From the NCBI GenBank assembly GCA_029202385.1, contig CP119314.1, forward strand, positions 498,501 to 562,500: a DNA stretch of 64,000 nt, in the 5' to 3' direction. The notes beneath the pieces were generated by a model. It made no database searches and had not been told where the DNA came from. It saw only the letters and a program-made list of their open reading frames with translations. Position numbers and translations under genes: made by a program. Of the stretch, positions 9,092 through 16,866 are shown piece by piece (position 1 is the stretch's first letter; each line of letters starts with the position of its first letter). The DNA is from Candidatus Sphingomonas phytovorans. GTDB taxonomy: Bacteria > Pseudomonadota > Alphaproteobacteria > Sphingomonadales > Sphingomonadaceae.

Positions 9092-9243
9092 AGGCAATCG
9101 AGTCGCTTCCAACTGCATTAAACAAGGATTCACCAAGCCTTTCGGTCGATTGACCGGGGCTGCGTCAACTCATCCTTTACCTCGTTTGTCTAGAAACGGG
9201 GGACATCTTCGCGGTCTTGGTGGCTCCGAAGTAGGAGAATGCG

Positions 9244-9651
9244 GTGTCTGTCGAAGATCGCGGCCTGGTTGACTGGACGATGTTTTCGCAAGCTCGCACC
9301 GAGCTTGGCGCAGGCTTCGTGCGCATCCTCGGATATTTCCGGGAGGATGGCGTGAAATCGGTCGCCGCGATCGAAGCGGCGATGCGGGCGCTCAATGCCG
9401 CGGCGATGGTCATCCCGGCGCACACGCTGAAAGGGGAAGCCCGCCAGTTCGGTGCCGAGCCGCTTGGCGCGCTGGCCGAGAAGATCGAGACGATCGCCCG
9501 TGACTGCGTCGAGAATCGCGATACACCCGACGAGGCGCTTCAATCGGTTGTCGAACTCCGGCCGCTGTTCGAAAGCACTCTGGAAATGCTTGAGCGCGAA
9601 TCGAACCCGCTGGTCGAGCGCCGGCCTGCTTTCGGTCGCCGCGCGCTCTGA
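9244..9651 (+). CDS. Hpt domain phosphotransfer protein
   Basis: A 135-residue histidine-phosphotransfer protein. The Hpt signature AHTLKGEARQFGAEPLGALAEKIE (residues about 59-82) retains the phosphorylatable His. The GTG start at 9244 is chosen because it follows AGGAG at good spacing. No receiver or kinase gene is adjacent, so it probably serves as a free phosphorelay intermediate. It gives a useful in-window comparison for the second, His-less Hpt-like gene at 12812. Confidence 0.85.
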   Translation: MSVEDRGLVDWTMFSQARTELGAGFVRILGYFREDGVKSVAAIEAAMRALNAAAMVIPAHTLKGEARQFGAEPLGALAEKIETIARDCVENRDTPDEALQSVVELRPLFESTLEMLERESNPLVERRPAFGRRAL

Positions 9652-9903
9652 TCTGTCAGGGCATCGATACGGCTCATTGATGGCGCTTCGCCTGTTTTAG
9701 GTCCCCGCTCGCTGAACGGAAACGGCTGCCGCCGATTTCGTGCGCGGGTGCGTCAGGTCGGATCCGCATTCATGTCACGGGCGCGGTCATAGCAAAGGGA
9801 AGTGTTCGCGCGGAGGGCGCAAAGAACGCTGAGTTGGATGCTGAACTCGATAAGTCGCCTGTTGGGGACAGGCTGTCAGAGACTGGCTACGCCGTCCCTC
9901 TTA
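9652..9903. other. intergenic stretch with no recognised gene
   Basis: No convincing coding sequence or RNA gene was seen between the Hpt gene and the left end of the inverted-repeat element at 9904. Its right boundary is the candidate TA target duplication at 9902-9903. Confidence 0.4.
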
Positions 9904-9966
9904 GTGGTAAAAATCTGACATTTGCTACCCGTCGACCGGGCGTCGGCTTGCGTCCAAGACCGGACG

Positions 9967-10218
9967 TTAACGCTCGATCGGATGTTCACGGAATCTGATC
10001 CGGTCGCCTTCGCAGATGAAACGCGAACGCTCCCCATTATGCCGAACGTCCCAAAGTGCCTGCTTTCGGCAATCAGCATTGTGGTTGATCCGCCAAGCAA
10101 CAAGACGTTTCATCTCGCGGTCAGCAAAAATCAGTTCGTGAGCGCCATCAATGCTAAGCCCGAACTTCTCGCGCGTCCTCTTGACCAAGAGGGTGAAGTC
10201 GCGGTTTTCAAACTCCAT
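9967..10218 (-). CDS. hypothetical protein inside the inverted-repeat element
   Basis: An 83-residue basic protein (MEFENRDFTLLVKRTREKF...) ending at TAA. The start is strongly supported by AGGAGGCGAC directly before the ATG, 23 bases after the 3' end of the tRNA-like sequence on the same strand. The composition looks like a folded soluble protein (mixed charged and hydrophobic residues, three Trp/Cys positions), but I recognise no domain. It is too small to be a transposase. Its function, and whether it acts on the tRNA-like RNA upstream, is unknown. Confidence 0.5.
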   Translation of the reverse strand: MEFENRDFTLLVKRTREKFGLSIDGAHELIFADREMKRLVAWRINHNADCRKQALWDVRHNGERSRFICEGDRIRFREHPIER

Positions 10219-10241
10219 GTCGCCTCCTGCTCGGCCGATAT

Positions 10242-10319
10242 TGCCAGCGGCAGGGGATCAAACCCGCACCCGTCACCGGATCGCTGTAGCGATACGTCTA
10301 CCAATTCCGTCACACTGGC
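10242..10319 (-). tRNA. tRNA-Leu-like (class II) sequence with a shortened anticodon arm
   Basis: Reading the minus strand, a 7-bp acceptor stem (GCCAGTG with CGCTGGC, one G-U), discriminator A, a Leu-type D arm (ACG GAATTGGTAGA CGT), a class-II variable arm (CCG GTGA CGG) and a T arm (GCGGG, loop with TTTGAT, CCTGC) are all present. The anticodon arm is ATCGC-TACA-GCGAT: a 5-bp stem closed by only 4 nt, so no normal 7-nt anticodon loop exists. The T loop appears one base long. No CCA is encoded. It may be a decayed tRNA or a specialised tRNA mimic; it sits inside the inverted-repeat element. Confidence 0.5.
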
Positions 10320-10425
10320 ACTCCTTGATATCACATTCGGCCTTCCTCGAGAACGGCAGCAATCCACCCAAACCCGGTCATTTAGCCATGGTCACGATGG
10401 GTTACCAAGTGTCAGATTTTGACCA

Positions 10426-12729
10426 CTAGTTTCTCAGCCGTTCGATTGCCTGGGCGAGTGCGACGTAGAGCTTGCCCATGTCCGACGACAGCAATGTCAC
10501 GCCGAGCGGCGACCCGTCGCGCTGCGCCAGGATCGCACGCAGCATCGCCTCGAAATCATGGATGTAGCGGTTGACCTGTTCGCGGAACGCCGCGTCTTCA
10601 TCGTAGAGCCGCACGATCTCGCGCGCTTCGCCGGTGTCGAGCAGGCGTACCGCGCGGCGGGTGAACACGCCACGATCGCCCTTGAGATAGGCCGACCACG
10701 CGCTGTCCGATACCTCGGCGGAGAAGGATTTGGTGATGTCGATCGATGCCGAGTTGAGCGATTCGATCAGCAGGGAAACCCGACGGGCGAAGGTATCCTT
10801 GTCGGCATTCTCGCGCTCGGTGCGGGCCTCCGCGATCCGGCTTTCGACCGTGGAGGTCGAATCGGCGATGGCGAGCATCTGACGGGTCAGCCGCTCGGAG
10901 GTGCGCTGGGCTGCCTCCGCCGCTGCCTCGCCAGCCTCGACGATCGCCGCGATCTGGTGTTCCAGGGCAGTCGACGAAGCGCGACGCATCGCGTCAGCGC
11001 TGGCATTTTCCAGGGCCATGGCCGCTTCGGGAATCACCGTGGCAAGCGTCTCTCGCGCGCGGTCTGCCGCCGCGCTGGCGGTATCGCGGACACGCAGCAA
11101 TGCCTCGACCAAGCGAGGCGCCGCTTCCTCGGCGAAGCGATGGGTACGCCCGATCGTCTCCTCCACCATGTCGCCTAGCGCATCGGCCTTGGTGCGGCCG
11201 CTGTTGAGCGTTTCGATCAGCTTGCTCGACAGCTTGTCGAGCGTGTCGCGCTGTCCGGCGATGACATGGGCGATCGCCTCGATCGCATCATGAGTGCTTT
11301 CCGCGGCAGTGACGAGCGCGAGCAGCTCGGGCTTTGCATCGCCCACCACGCGCCGGCTGTCGGCAATCCGGCCGTCGAGCCGGGCGAGCGCATCGGGCAG
11401 GGTCTCGTCGATCTCGCGTGCGGCTGCATCGAGCGCGATCAGCAGGTTCTCGGTGGTGCTGATCGCTGATGTCGCCATGGCATCGCCCGTCTTCAACGCC
11501 TCGGTCATCGCGTCAGCCGAACCGCCCAGCGCGCTGATCGAGGCGGCGAGGGTTTGGGTACGGTCGACGCCCTGGGCGTGAAGCGCATCGAGCTGCCGCG
11601 AGACACGGGTGAGGCCGGTATCGAGTTCGCCGATCACCATCTCGCTGGCGGAACGCTGTTCGCCGAGTCGCGCGCCGATCCGATCGATGATCTCCTCGAT
11701 GGCGGCAATGCGCGCGGCGAGTGCCTCGGCACTGTCGCGGCTGATCCGGTCGAGGGCCGCCTGGTTGGTGCCCAGCATCGCCAGCATCGCCTCGCCCTGC
11801 GTGGCGATGCCCTTGCGGGCTTCGTCGACCGCGCCGGCGGTGCGTCCGAGCAGTCCGTCCACCGCGGCCGACATTTCGCCCGTGACCGTTTCGAGGCGCG
11901 CGCCGGCGGTTTCGCTGGTCGCTTCCATGCGCGTGATATGCGCGGCGAGTTTCTGGGCTGCGCCGCCCGCGACGGCATCAGCCTCGCGCCCGCGCTCGGC
12001 CAGGGCGACGAGCTGTGCGTCAAGCGCGCTGGCATATTTGCCCGCGGAAATCCCGGTCTGTTCGAGCAGCCTGGCCAGATCCTCGGTTTCGCCATGAGCC
12101 TTGGGCAAGGTGGCAAGCAGTACGCCAAGGCTGGTTTCAGTGGCGGCGGCGGCGGCGGCAAGCCGGTGCGCCCGGTCGTCGGCGAGGTTGACCTGTTCGG
12201 CGATGCCTGTCCCGACAGTGGCAAGCTTTGCGACGGTGCCATCCCCCATGGCCATCAGGCTGCTGGTCTGCTCCGCGAGCTTCGTGCGATTCGCGTCGAT
12301 CGTTTGCGAGAGCGCGGCGACCGTGCGCTCCAGGCTTGCCGCTTCGGCGCGCATGGCACTGGCGGTACGGCCGAAGCGCTCGGCTTCCGCTGTGCTGGTG
12401 CGCAGCGCGAGCAGCATCAGGATACCGATCAGCGCTGGCGGAACGCACAGGGCCGCGATGAATCCGGCAAGTTCGATCGGCAGCGCGCGCTGGAGGCTTG
12501 GCCAGGCAAACCACAGCATGCCGGCGATCCAGCCGAGCGAAACCAGCACGGCCAGCGTGGGAACGATCCAGCGGCCGCGTTGCGGCTCCGGCTCGTCTTC
12601 GGCATCCTCGATGGCCTGGCGGAGCTCGAGTGGTTCGAGCGTCGCGGGCGCCGGCGCCGGCACGTTCTCGGCAGGCGCGGCGGGGCCTTGCCCTGGCCGA
12701 AGATCGATAATGCGCGAACCCCCGTTCAT
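10426..12729 (-). CDS. large membrane-anchored coiled-coil protein
   Basis: A 767-residue protein with a Pro/Ala-rich cytoplasmic N-terminus, two transmembrane helices (residues about 53-75 and 84-106) and a very long Ala-rich helical region (about 110-650) with many TE/GE-type heptads resembling methyl-accepting or apolipoprotein-like coiled coils, then a compact C-terminal domain (about 655-767, SAYLKGDRGVFTRRAVRLLD...). No kinase, receiver or HAMP motif is visible. It is divergent from the Hpt-like gene at 12812, so it may belong to the same signalling locus. The stop codon lies at the boundary of the inverted-repeat element. Confidence 0.7.
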   Translation of the reverse strand: MNGGSRIIDLRPGQGPAAPAENVPAPAPATLEPLELRQAIEDAEDEPEPQRGRWIVPTLAVLVSLGWIAGMLWFAWPSLQRALPIELAGFIAALCVPPALIGILMLLALRTSTAEAERFGRTASAMRAEAASLERTVAALSQTIDANRTKLAEQTSSLMAMGDGTVAKLATVGTGIAEQVNLADDRAHRLAAAAAATETSLGVLLATLPKAHGETEDLARLLEQTGISAGKYASALDAQLVALAERGREADAVAGGAAQKLAAHITRMEATSETAGARLETVTGEMSAAVDGLLGRTAGAVDEARKGIATQGEAMLAMLGTNQAALDRISRDSAEALAARIAAIEEIIDRIGARLGEQRSASEMVIGELDTGLTRVSRQLDALHAQGVDRTQTLAASISALGGSADAMTEALKTGDAMATSAISTTENLLIALDAAAREIDETLPDALARLDGRIADSRRVVGDAKPELLALVTAAESTHDAIEAIAHVIAGQRDTLDKLSSKLIETLNSGRTKADALGDMVEETIGRTHRFAEEAAPRLVEALLRVRDTASAAADRARETLATVIPEAAMALENASADAMRRASSTALEHQIAAIVEAGEAAAEAAQRTSERLTRQMLAIADSTSTVESRIAEARTERENADKDTFARRVSLLIESLNSASIDITKSFSAEVSDSAWSAYLKGDRGVFTRRAVRLLDTGEAREIVRLYDEDAAFREQVNRYIHDFEAMLRAILAQRDGSPLGVTLLSSDMGKLYVALAQAIERLRN

Positions 12730-12811
12730 ATCAGCTGTTTACCATGATTTCCGCCTTCGGGAAGCGAATAGCGAAACCTTCCTTTAAGCGCTTCCCTGTA
12801 GAAATACAGGC

Positions 12812-13105
12812 ATGGCCTATGATCCTGGTGCAATCGATGCGACTCTGGCGGCAGCGGTGGGCGACGAGCCCCAGCTGATCGCGGAGCTGCGTGAAGCCTT
12901 TCTCGACGGCGTCCAGCGCGGTCTCGGCAACCTCGAGCGCGCGCGGAACGGCGATGAATGGCGCAGCGCTGCGGCACGCCTCAAGGGCCTTGCCGCGAGC
13001 TTCGGCGCGATCCGCCTCATGGCGATCGCATCCGAGGCCGCCGATGCCGAACCGCAGGACGTCAACCTGCTTCGCCGTCTGCGCCGGGCCGCCGAACGCC
13101 TCTGA
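12812..13105 (+). CDS. Hpt-like protein lacking the phospho-acceptor His
   Basis: A 97-residue four-helix protein that aligns with Hpt domains but reads AARLKGLAASFGAIRL where active Hpt proteins read AHxLKGxA (compare AHTLKGEARQFGAEPL in the gene at 9244). The phosphorylatable His is Ala (residue about 53), so it cannot accept phosphate at the usual site. It opens a plus-strand cluster with a nucleotidyltransferase-like membrane protein, a DUF2336 protein and a degenerate histidine kinase. A scaffold or receiver-binding decoy role is possible but inferred. Confidence 0.7.
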   Translation: MAYDPGAIDATLAAAVGDEPQLIAELREAFLDGVQRGLGNLERARNGDEWRSAAARLKGLAASFGAIRLMAIASEAADAEPQDVNLLRRLRRAAERL

Positions 13106-13163
13106 ATCGCCGCGGTTTTCCGACACCTTTGCCATTGCTGAATGTTCCGCCTAACAGCCCAGC

Positions 13164-14327
13164 ATGTTGGCCGGGCTGATTTTCGCGACCGAGGATGCCG
13201 ATGACCGGCCCGGTACGCTTGCCGCGACCCTGCCGTTCGGCGGGTTGACCCTGATCGAGTTCCAGGCGCGGCTGCTCGTCGCGGCGGGGGCATCGCAAAT
13301 CGTCCTCGTCATTGCGCGCCTGACGCCGGAGCTGTTGGGGGCGATCAACCGGATCGGACGGCGCGGTGCGTCGGTCGATGCGGTCCGCACGGCGGCGGAA
13401 GCGATGGAGAAGCTGCATCCGCTGTCACGGGTCCTTGTCGTCGCCGATGGGGTGATGACGACCGGCGAGGTGGTGTCCTCGCTCGCGGCCGAAACCGGCG
13501 AGGCCCTGATGGTCACCGATGACCAGGGCAGCGGCAGTCCGTTCGAGCGGGTCGGCGCGCTGACCGCCTGGGCAGGGCTGGCCCTGCTCGATCCGAAGCG
13601 GATCGCCGAAGTGGCGGCGATGCCCAAGGATTATGATTTCCAGTCGACCCTGCTGCGTGTGGCGGCGCAGGCTGGCCCCGCGAACATCCGGCTGCCGGCT
13701 GGCGCTGCGGGCGGGGCGCACGGCATCGAGCGCGATTCGCGCCGCCTGGCGGAGCGGGGCAGGGCGATTCTTTCCGCTCTCGCACCGGTGCCGGTCCCCT
13801 GGGCGGATCGGTTCCTGCTGGCGCCGCTCGCCCGCCTCGCGCTGCCGCACCTGGTCGGGCGGAGCGTGCCCAGCATCGCGGTCACGGCGCTCGGTTTCGT
13901 TCTGGCGCTGGCCGGGTTCGCTGCGCTGCATTTCGCCTGGCCGCTGACCGGTCTTGCGTTGACCATCGTCGCGATGGTCGCGCTTGCGATCGGGGTGACC
14001 GCTTCGGCGCTGCGCGACGAGACGATCCAGCTACGGGTCCAGCAAGGTGCCATGCTGGGCATACCGGCGGTGTCCGCATTGATCCTGGGGGGCGATTCGT
14101 CCGCAGGTCTGGTCGCGGCCGGAAGCGCCATTGTCGCCGCGGGGCTTGTCGAGCGGGCCGGCAGCGCGCGAATCCGTCGCCGCTGGTGGGCGAGCCCGGT
14201 CGCCTATCCGATGCTGATGTTGCCCCTTGCCGCGGCGGGACAGCCGCTTGCTGCCCTGATTGGTGCGGGAATCTACGCCTTCACGACACTTGGCGGCGCC
14301 ATTGAGGCGTTTCGCGAAAAGCCTTAG
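13164..14327 (+). CDS. nucleotidyltransferase-like domain fused to membrane helices
   Basis: A 387-residue protein. The N-terminal ~200 residues look like an NTP-transferase fold (AATLPFGGLTLIEFQARLLVAAGASQIVLVI, then LVVADGVMTTGEVV), as in sugar-nucleotide or MobA-type transferases, but the canonical GGxGxR loop is missing. Residues about 230-380 hold five to six hydrophobic segments and resemble the membrane part of CDP-alcohol phosphatidyltransferase-type proteins without their DxxDGxxAR motif. Catalysis is therefore uncertain. It lies between the Hpt-like and DUF2336 genes. Confidence 0.6.
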   Translation: MLAGLIFATEDADDRPGTLAATLPFGGLTLIEFQARLLVAAGASQIVLVIARLTPELLGAINRIGRRGASVDAVRTAAEAMEKLHPLSRVLVVADGVMTTGEVVSSLAAETGEALMVTDDQGSGSPFERVGALTAWAGLALLDPKRIAEVAAMPKDYDFQSTLLRVAAQAGPANIRLPAGAAGGAHGIERDSRRLAERGRAILSALAPVPVPWADRFLLAPLARLALPHLVGRSVPSIAVTALGFVLALAGFAALHFAWPLTGLALTIVAMVALAIGVTASALRDETIQLRVQQGAMLGIPAVSALILGGDSSAGLVAAGSAIVAAGLVERAGSARIRRRWWASPVAYPMLMLPLAAAGQPLAALIGAGIYAFTTLGGAIEAFREKP

Positions 14328-14362
14328 GCTCGTCTTAACGACAAATCCCGTAGCAGAGGCAC

Positions 14363-15475
14363 ATGTCGAGGGATGTTGGCGACATGGATGATGGCACTCA
14401 ATGGGGTGCCGGCCGGCTGCTCGCTCGCGCGGCGGCCGCGGACCTGTGCGCTGATGAAAGGCTGGCGGTCGCCATCGACGATTTTTTCCTTCCCGCCGAA
14501 TCGCGGCTTGACGAGCGATCGCGCTCGGCACTCGGCGGGACGCTTGCCGGCCTCGTGTCTGCCGTCGAAAGCGCCGTTCGACAGCACGCCGCGCGTCTGC
14601 TCGCTGCGCGCGGTGAACCGGCACTCGCCGACGCATTGGCGACGGGCGGGCCTCTCGTTCAGGAGCGGCTGGTCTCTGCCGGACAGTTGCGGGATGTCGA
14701 GCTGATGCGTGAACTGGTCGGCCGCGCGCGCCAGGATGTGCTTGCCGGCGCCCTGCCTGTTGCCGCACCGGAGGATCCCGATCGCGCCAGCCTGCTTGCC
14801 CGGCTGATCCAGAATCCCGACGGGGTGGTCGCCGGCGCGGCGATGGCGCTGCTTGCCGGCGAAAGCCGGCGGCACGGCGACCCGGAGGCGATGGCCACGC
14901 GTACCGATCTTCCCGCAGAACTTCATCACCGCCTGACCTGGTTGACGGCGGCGGCGCTCCGCGAGCATTTCGCCGACGGTGCGGGCGACAGCCTGCCGGT
15001 GCTTGACCGTGCGCTCATCGACGCGGCGCTCCGTAGCGTTTCATCCCATGACGAGGGGGATCGGCTCGAAGCGGTGGCGATGCGCCTTGCGGCGGCCCTT
15101 GATGCGCGCGCCGACGAACTGGCGCCGCTGCTGGTCGAAACCCTGGCTGATCGCCGTCTCTCCCTGTTCGTGGCGCTGATCGCCCATGCGCTTGGCCTCG
15201 ACTATGCCGATGCGCGCGAGATCGTGCTCGATCCGGCGGCGGATCGCCTGTGGCTGGTGCTGCGCGCGCTCGAACTTGACCGCGAATCGATCGCGCGGAT
15301 CGGGCTGGCGTTGAGCGAGGCCGATCCCCGGCGCGATCTCGACAGTTTTGCCGAGGGGCTCGACGGCATCGCGGCGACACCATCGGCAACGGCGCGTGCG
15401 GCGCTCATGCCGTTGCTGCTGCATCCCGATTATCGCGCCGCCCTGCTCGCGCTGGGGCGGAGGGCACGGCCATGA
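14363..15475 (+). CDS. DUF2336 domain protein
   Basis: A 370-residue soluble, Ala/Leu/Arg-rich helical-repeat protein matching the DUF2336 family of alphaproteobacteria (RLLARAAAADLCADERLAVAIDDFFLPAESRLDERSR at the N-terminus; repeated LA-DRR-xLVxALxAHALGLDYADAREIVL segments). Function of the family is unknown, though members often neighbour two-component genes. The stop overlaps the start of the downstream kinase-like gene by 4 bases (ATGA), so the two are translationally coupled. Confidence 0.8.
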   Translation: MSRDVGDMDDGTQWGAGRLLARAAAADLCADERLAVAIDDFFLPAESRLDERSRSALGGTLAGLVSAVESAVRQHAARLLAARGEPALADALATGGPLVQERLVSAGQLRDVELMRELVGRARQDVLAGALPVAAPEDPDRASLLARLIQNPDGVVAGAAMALLAGESRRHGDPEAMATRTDLPAELHHRLTWLTAAALREHFADGAGDSLPVLDRALIDAALRSVSSHDEGDRLEAVAMRLAAALDARADELAPLLVETLADRRLSLFVALIAHALGLDYADAREIVLDPAADRLWLVLRALELDRESIARIGLALSEADPRRDLDSFAEGLDGIAATPSATARAALMPLLLHPDYRAALLALGRRARP

Positions 15476-16866
15476 ACGTGACCGATCCGATGTTGCCGCC
15501 CGTGCGCGGGCTGGTCGATCGCGCCGGCCGGCTGGTCGAGGCCGATCAGCGCCTGATGGATCTCAACCTGCGCGCCGGCGGTGGCATCGGCCAGCCGGTC
15601 GCGATTCCGCAGATCGCGACGCTGGCCCGGCTCGCGCAACGGCTCGGCATCCTCGTCTCGCGCGGCGTGGTCGCGGCGGATGGCGACGACGATGTCGAAT
15701 TATGGGTCCGCGCCGAACCCGAAGCGCGGGGCGTTCACCTGATGATCACTGGCTGGCGTAGCCGCGCCGCCTGGTATCCGGAGGCGATGCAGGGCGAGCG
15801 CGAGGGTGATTTCCTGCGCAGCGCGGCCGACTGGTCGTGGGAAACGGATTCGGCGCTGCGCGTCACCTTCCTGTCGATCAGCGCCGGCACGAAGCACGGG
15901 TTCGATGCCGCGGCGATGCTCGGACAGCCGCTGACACGCCTGTTCGCGCTCGGCGAGGACCAGGAGGGTTCTTTCCCGATTCTGGGCGGGCTCGCAATGC
16001 ATCAGCGGTTCGACGGGCAGAGCGCGACGCTTCGTGCGACAGGACGTCCGCTCCGCCTCTCAGCCACGCCGCGCACTGATGCCGGCGGCGCCTTTGCCGG
16101 TTTCATCGGTGCCGCGCACATGATCGACGACGTGACTGACGGGGCGCCGGTCGCCGCGCACCGGCCCGGGCCCGAGGCGGTTCCCGAGGACCTGACCGAT
16201 GCCTTCGCGGCGCGGCTCGACCAGGCGTTGCGCAGCCCGCTCGGCCGCATCATCGCGAATGCCGACAGCATCAACGCGCAGTCGGAAGGGCCGCTGCGCC
16301 AGGACTATGCGGATTATGCCGCCGATATCGCGAGTGCCGGACGGCACCTGATGGGGCTTGTCGACGATCTCGTCGACCTCCAGGCGATCGAGCGCCCCGA
16401 TTTCGTCGTGGCGAAGGAGCCGGTCGACCTCGCCGACGTCGCGCGACGTGCTGCCGGCCTGCTTGGTGTGCGGGCGTCGGAAGCGCAGGTCCGTATCGAC
16501 AAGCCCGCGCCGCAGGACATGCTGCCCGCGACGGGCGAGTTCCGCCGTGCCCTCCAGGTGCTGGTGAACCTGATCGGCAATGCGGTGCGCTATTCGCCGC
16601 GTGAAGGCATGGTGTGGATCCGTACCGAGCGCGAGAACGGCGTCGCGGCGGTGATCGTGGCTGATCAGGGCAAGGGCATCGCGCCCGCCGACCAGGCGCG
16701 CATCTTCGAGAAATTCGAGCGAGTCGACCCGCGCGAGCCGGGTGGCTCGGGTCTTGGCCTCTACATCGCGCGCAGGCTCGCACGGGCAATGGGCGGCGAC
16801 GTGACGGTCGACAGCGCGCCGGGGCAGGGCGCGCGGTTCGTCTTCACGCTGCCTTATCGGGACTGA
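15472..16866 (+). CDS. PAS-containing histidine-kinase-like protein with His replaced by Gln
   Basis: A 464-residue cytoplasmic sensor-kinase homologue with an N-terminal region, a PAS-like domain (about 115-225), a dimerisation (HisKA-like) helix and a C-terminal HATPase. The ATP-binding N box (VLVNLIGNAVRYSP, about 360-373), G1 (DQGKGI), F (FEKF) and G2 (GSGLGLYIARRLA) boxes are intact. The H box reads DQALRSPLGRII: where kinases have S-H-E-L-R-T-P-L the His is Gln251. It is thus predicted to bind ATP but not autophosphorylate there. It is coupled to the DUF2336 gene. Confidence 0.8.
   Translation: MNVTDPMLPPVRGLVDRAGRLVEADQRLMDLNLRAGGGIGQPVAIPQIATLARLAQRLGILVSRGVVAADGDDDVELWVRAEPEARGVHLMITGWRSRAAWYPEAMQGEREGDFLRSAADWSWETDSALRVTFLSISAGTKHGFDAAAMLGQPLTRLFALGEDQEGSFPILGGLAMHQRFDGQSATLRATGRPLRLSATPRTDAGGAFAGFIGAAHMIDDVTDGAPVAAHRPGPEAVPEDLTDAFAARLDQALRSPLGRIIANADSINAQSEGPLRQDYADYAADIASAGRHLMGLVDDLVDLQAIERPDFVVAKEPVDLADVARRAAGLLGVRASEAQVRIDKPAPQDMLPATGEFRRALQVLVNLIGNAVRYSPREGMVWIRTERENGVAAVIVADQGKGIAPADQARIFEKFERVDPREPGGSGLGLYIARRLARAMGGDVTVDSAPGQGARFVFTLPYRD

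Larger units (their letters stand above)
9904..10426. mobile_element. 523-bp inverted-repeat element carrying a tRNA-like sequence and one ORF
   Basis: The plus-strand sequence from 9904 (GTGGTAAAAATCTGACATTT...) and the minus-strand sequence from 10426 (GTGGTCAAAATCTGACACTT...) are near-identical inverted repeats for about 30 bases. Both are flanked by TA (9902-9903 and 10427-10428), as expected for insertion with TA duplication (IS630/Tc1-type targets). No transposase is present, so it resembles a non-autonomous element (MITE). Inside, on the minus strand, are a tRNA-like sequence (10242-10319) and a well-initiated 83-codon ORF (9967-10218). The right flank overlaps the TAG stop of the coiled-coil gene. 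The family assignment is inference. Confidence 0.6.

Noticed and set aside
9922..10422. 166-codon plus-strand frame across the inverted-repeat element
   Set aside because: It overlaps the tRNA-like sequence and both inverted repeats and has no ribosome-binding site; the minus-strand ORF with AGGAGG is better supported.
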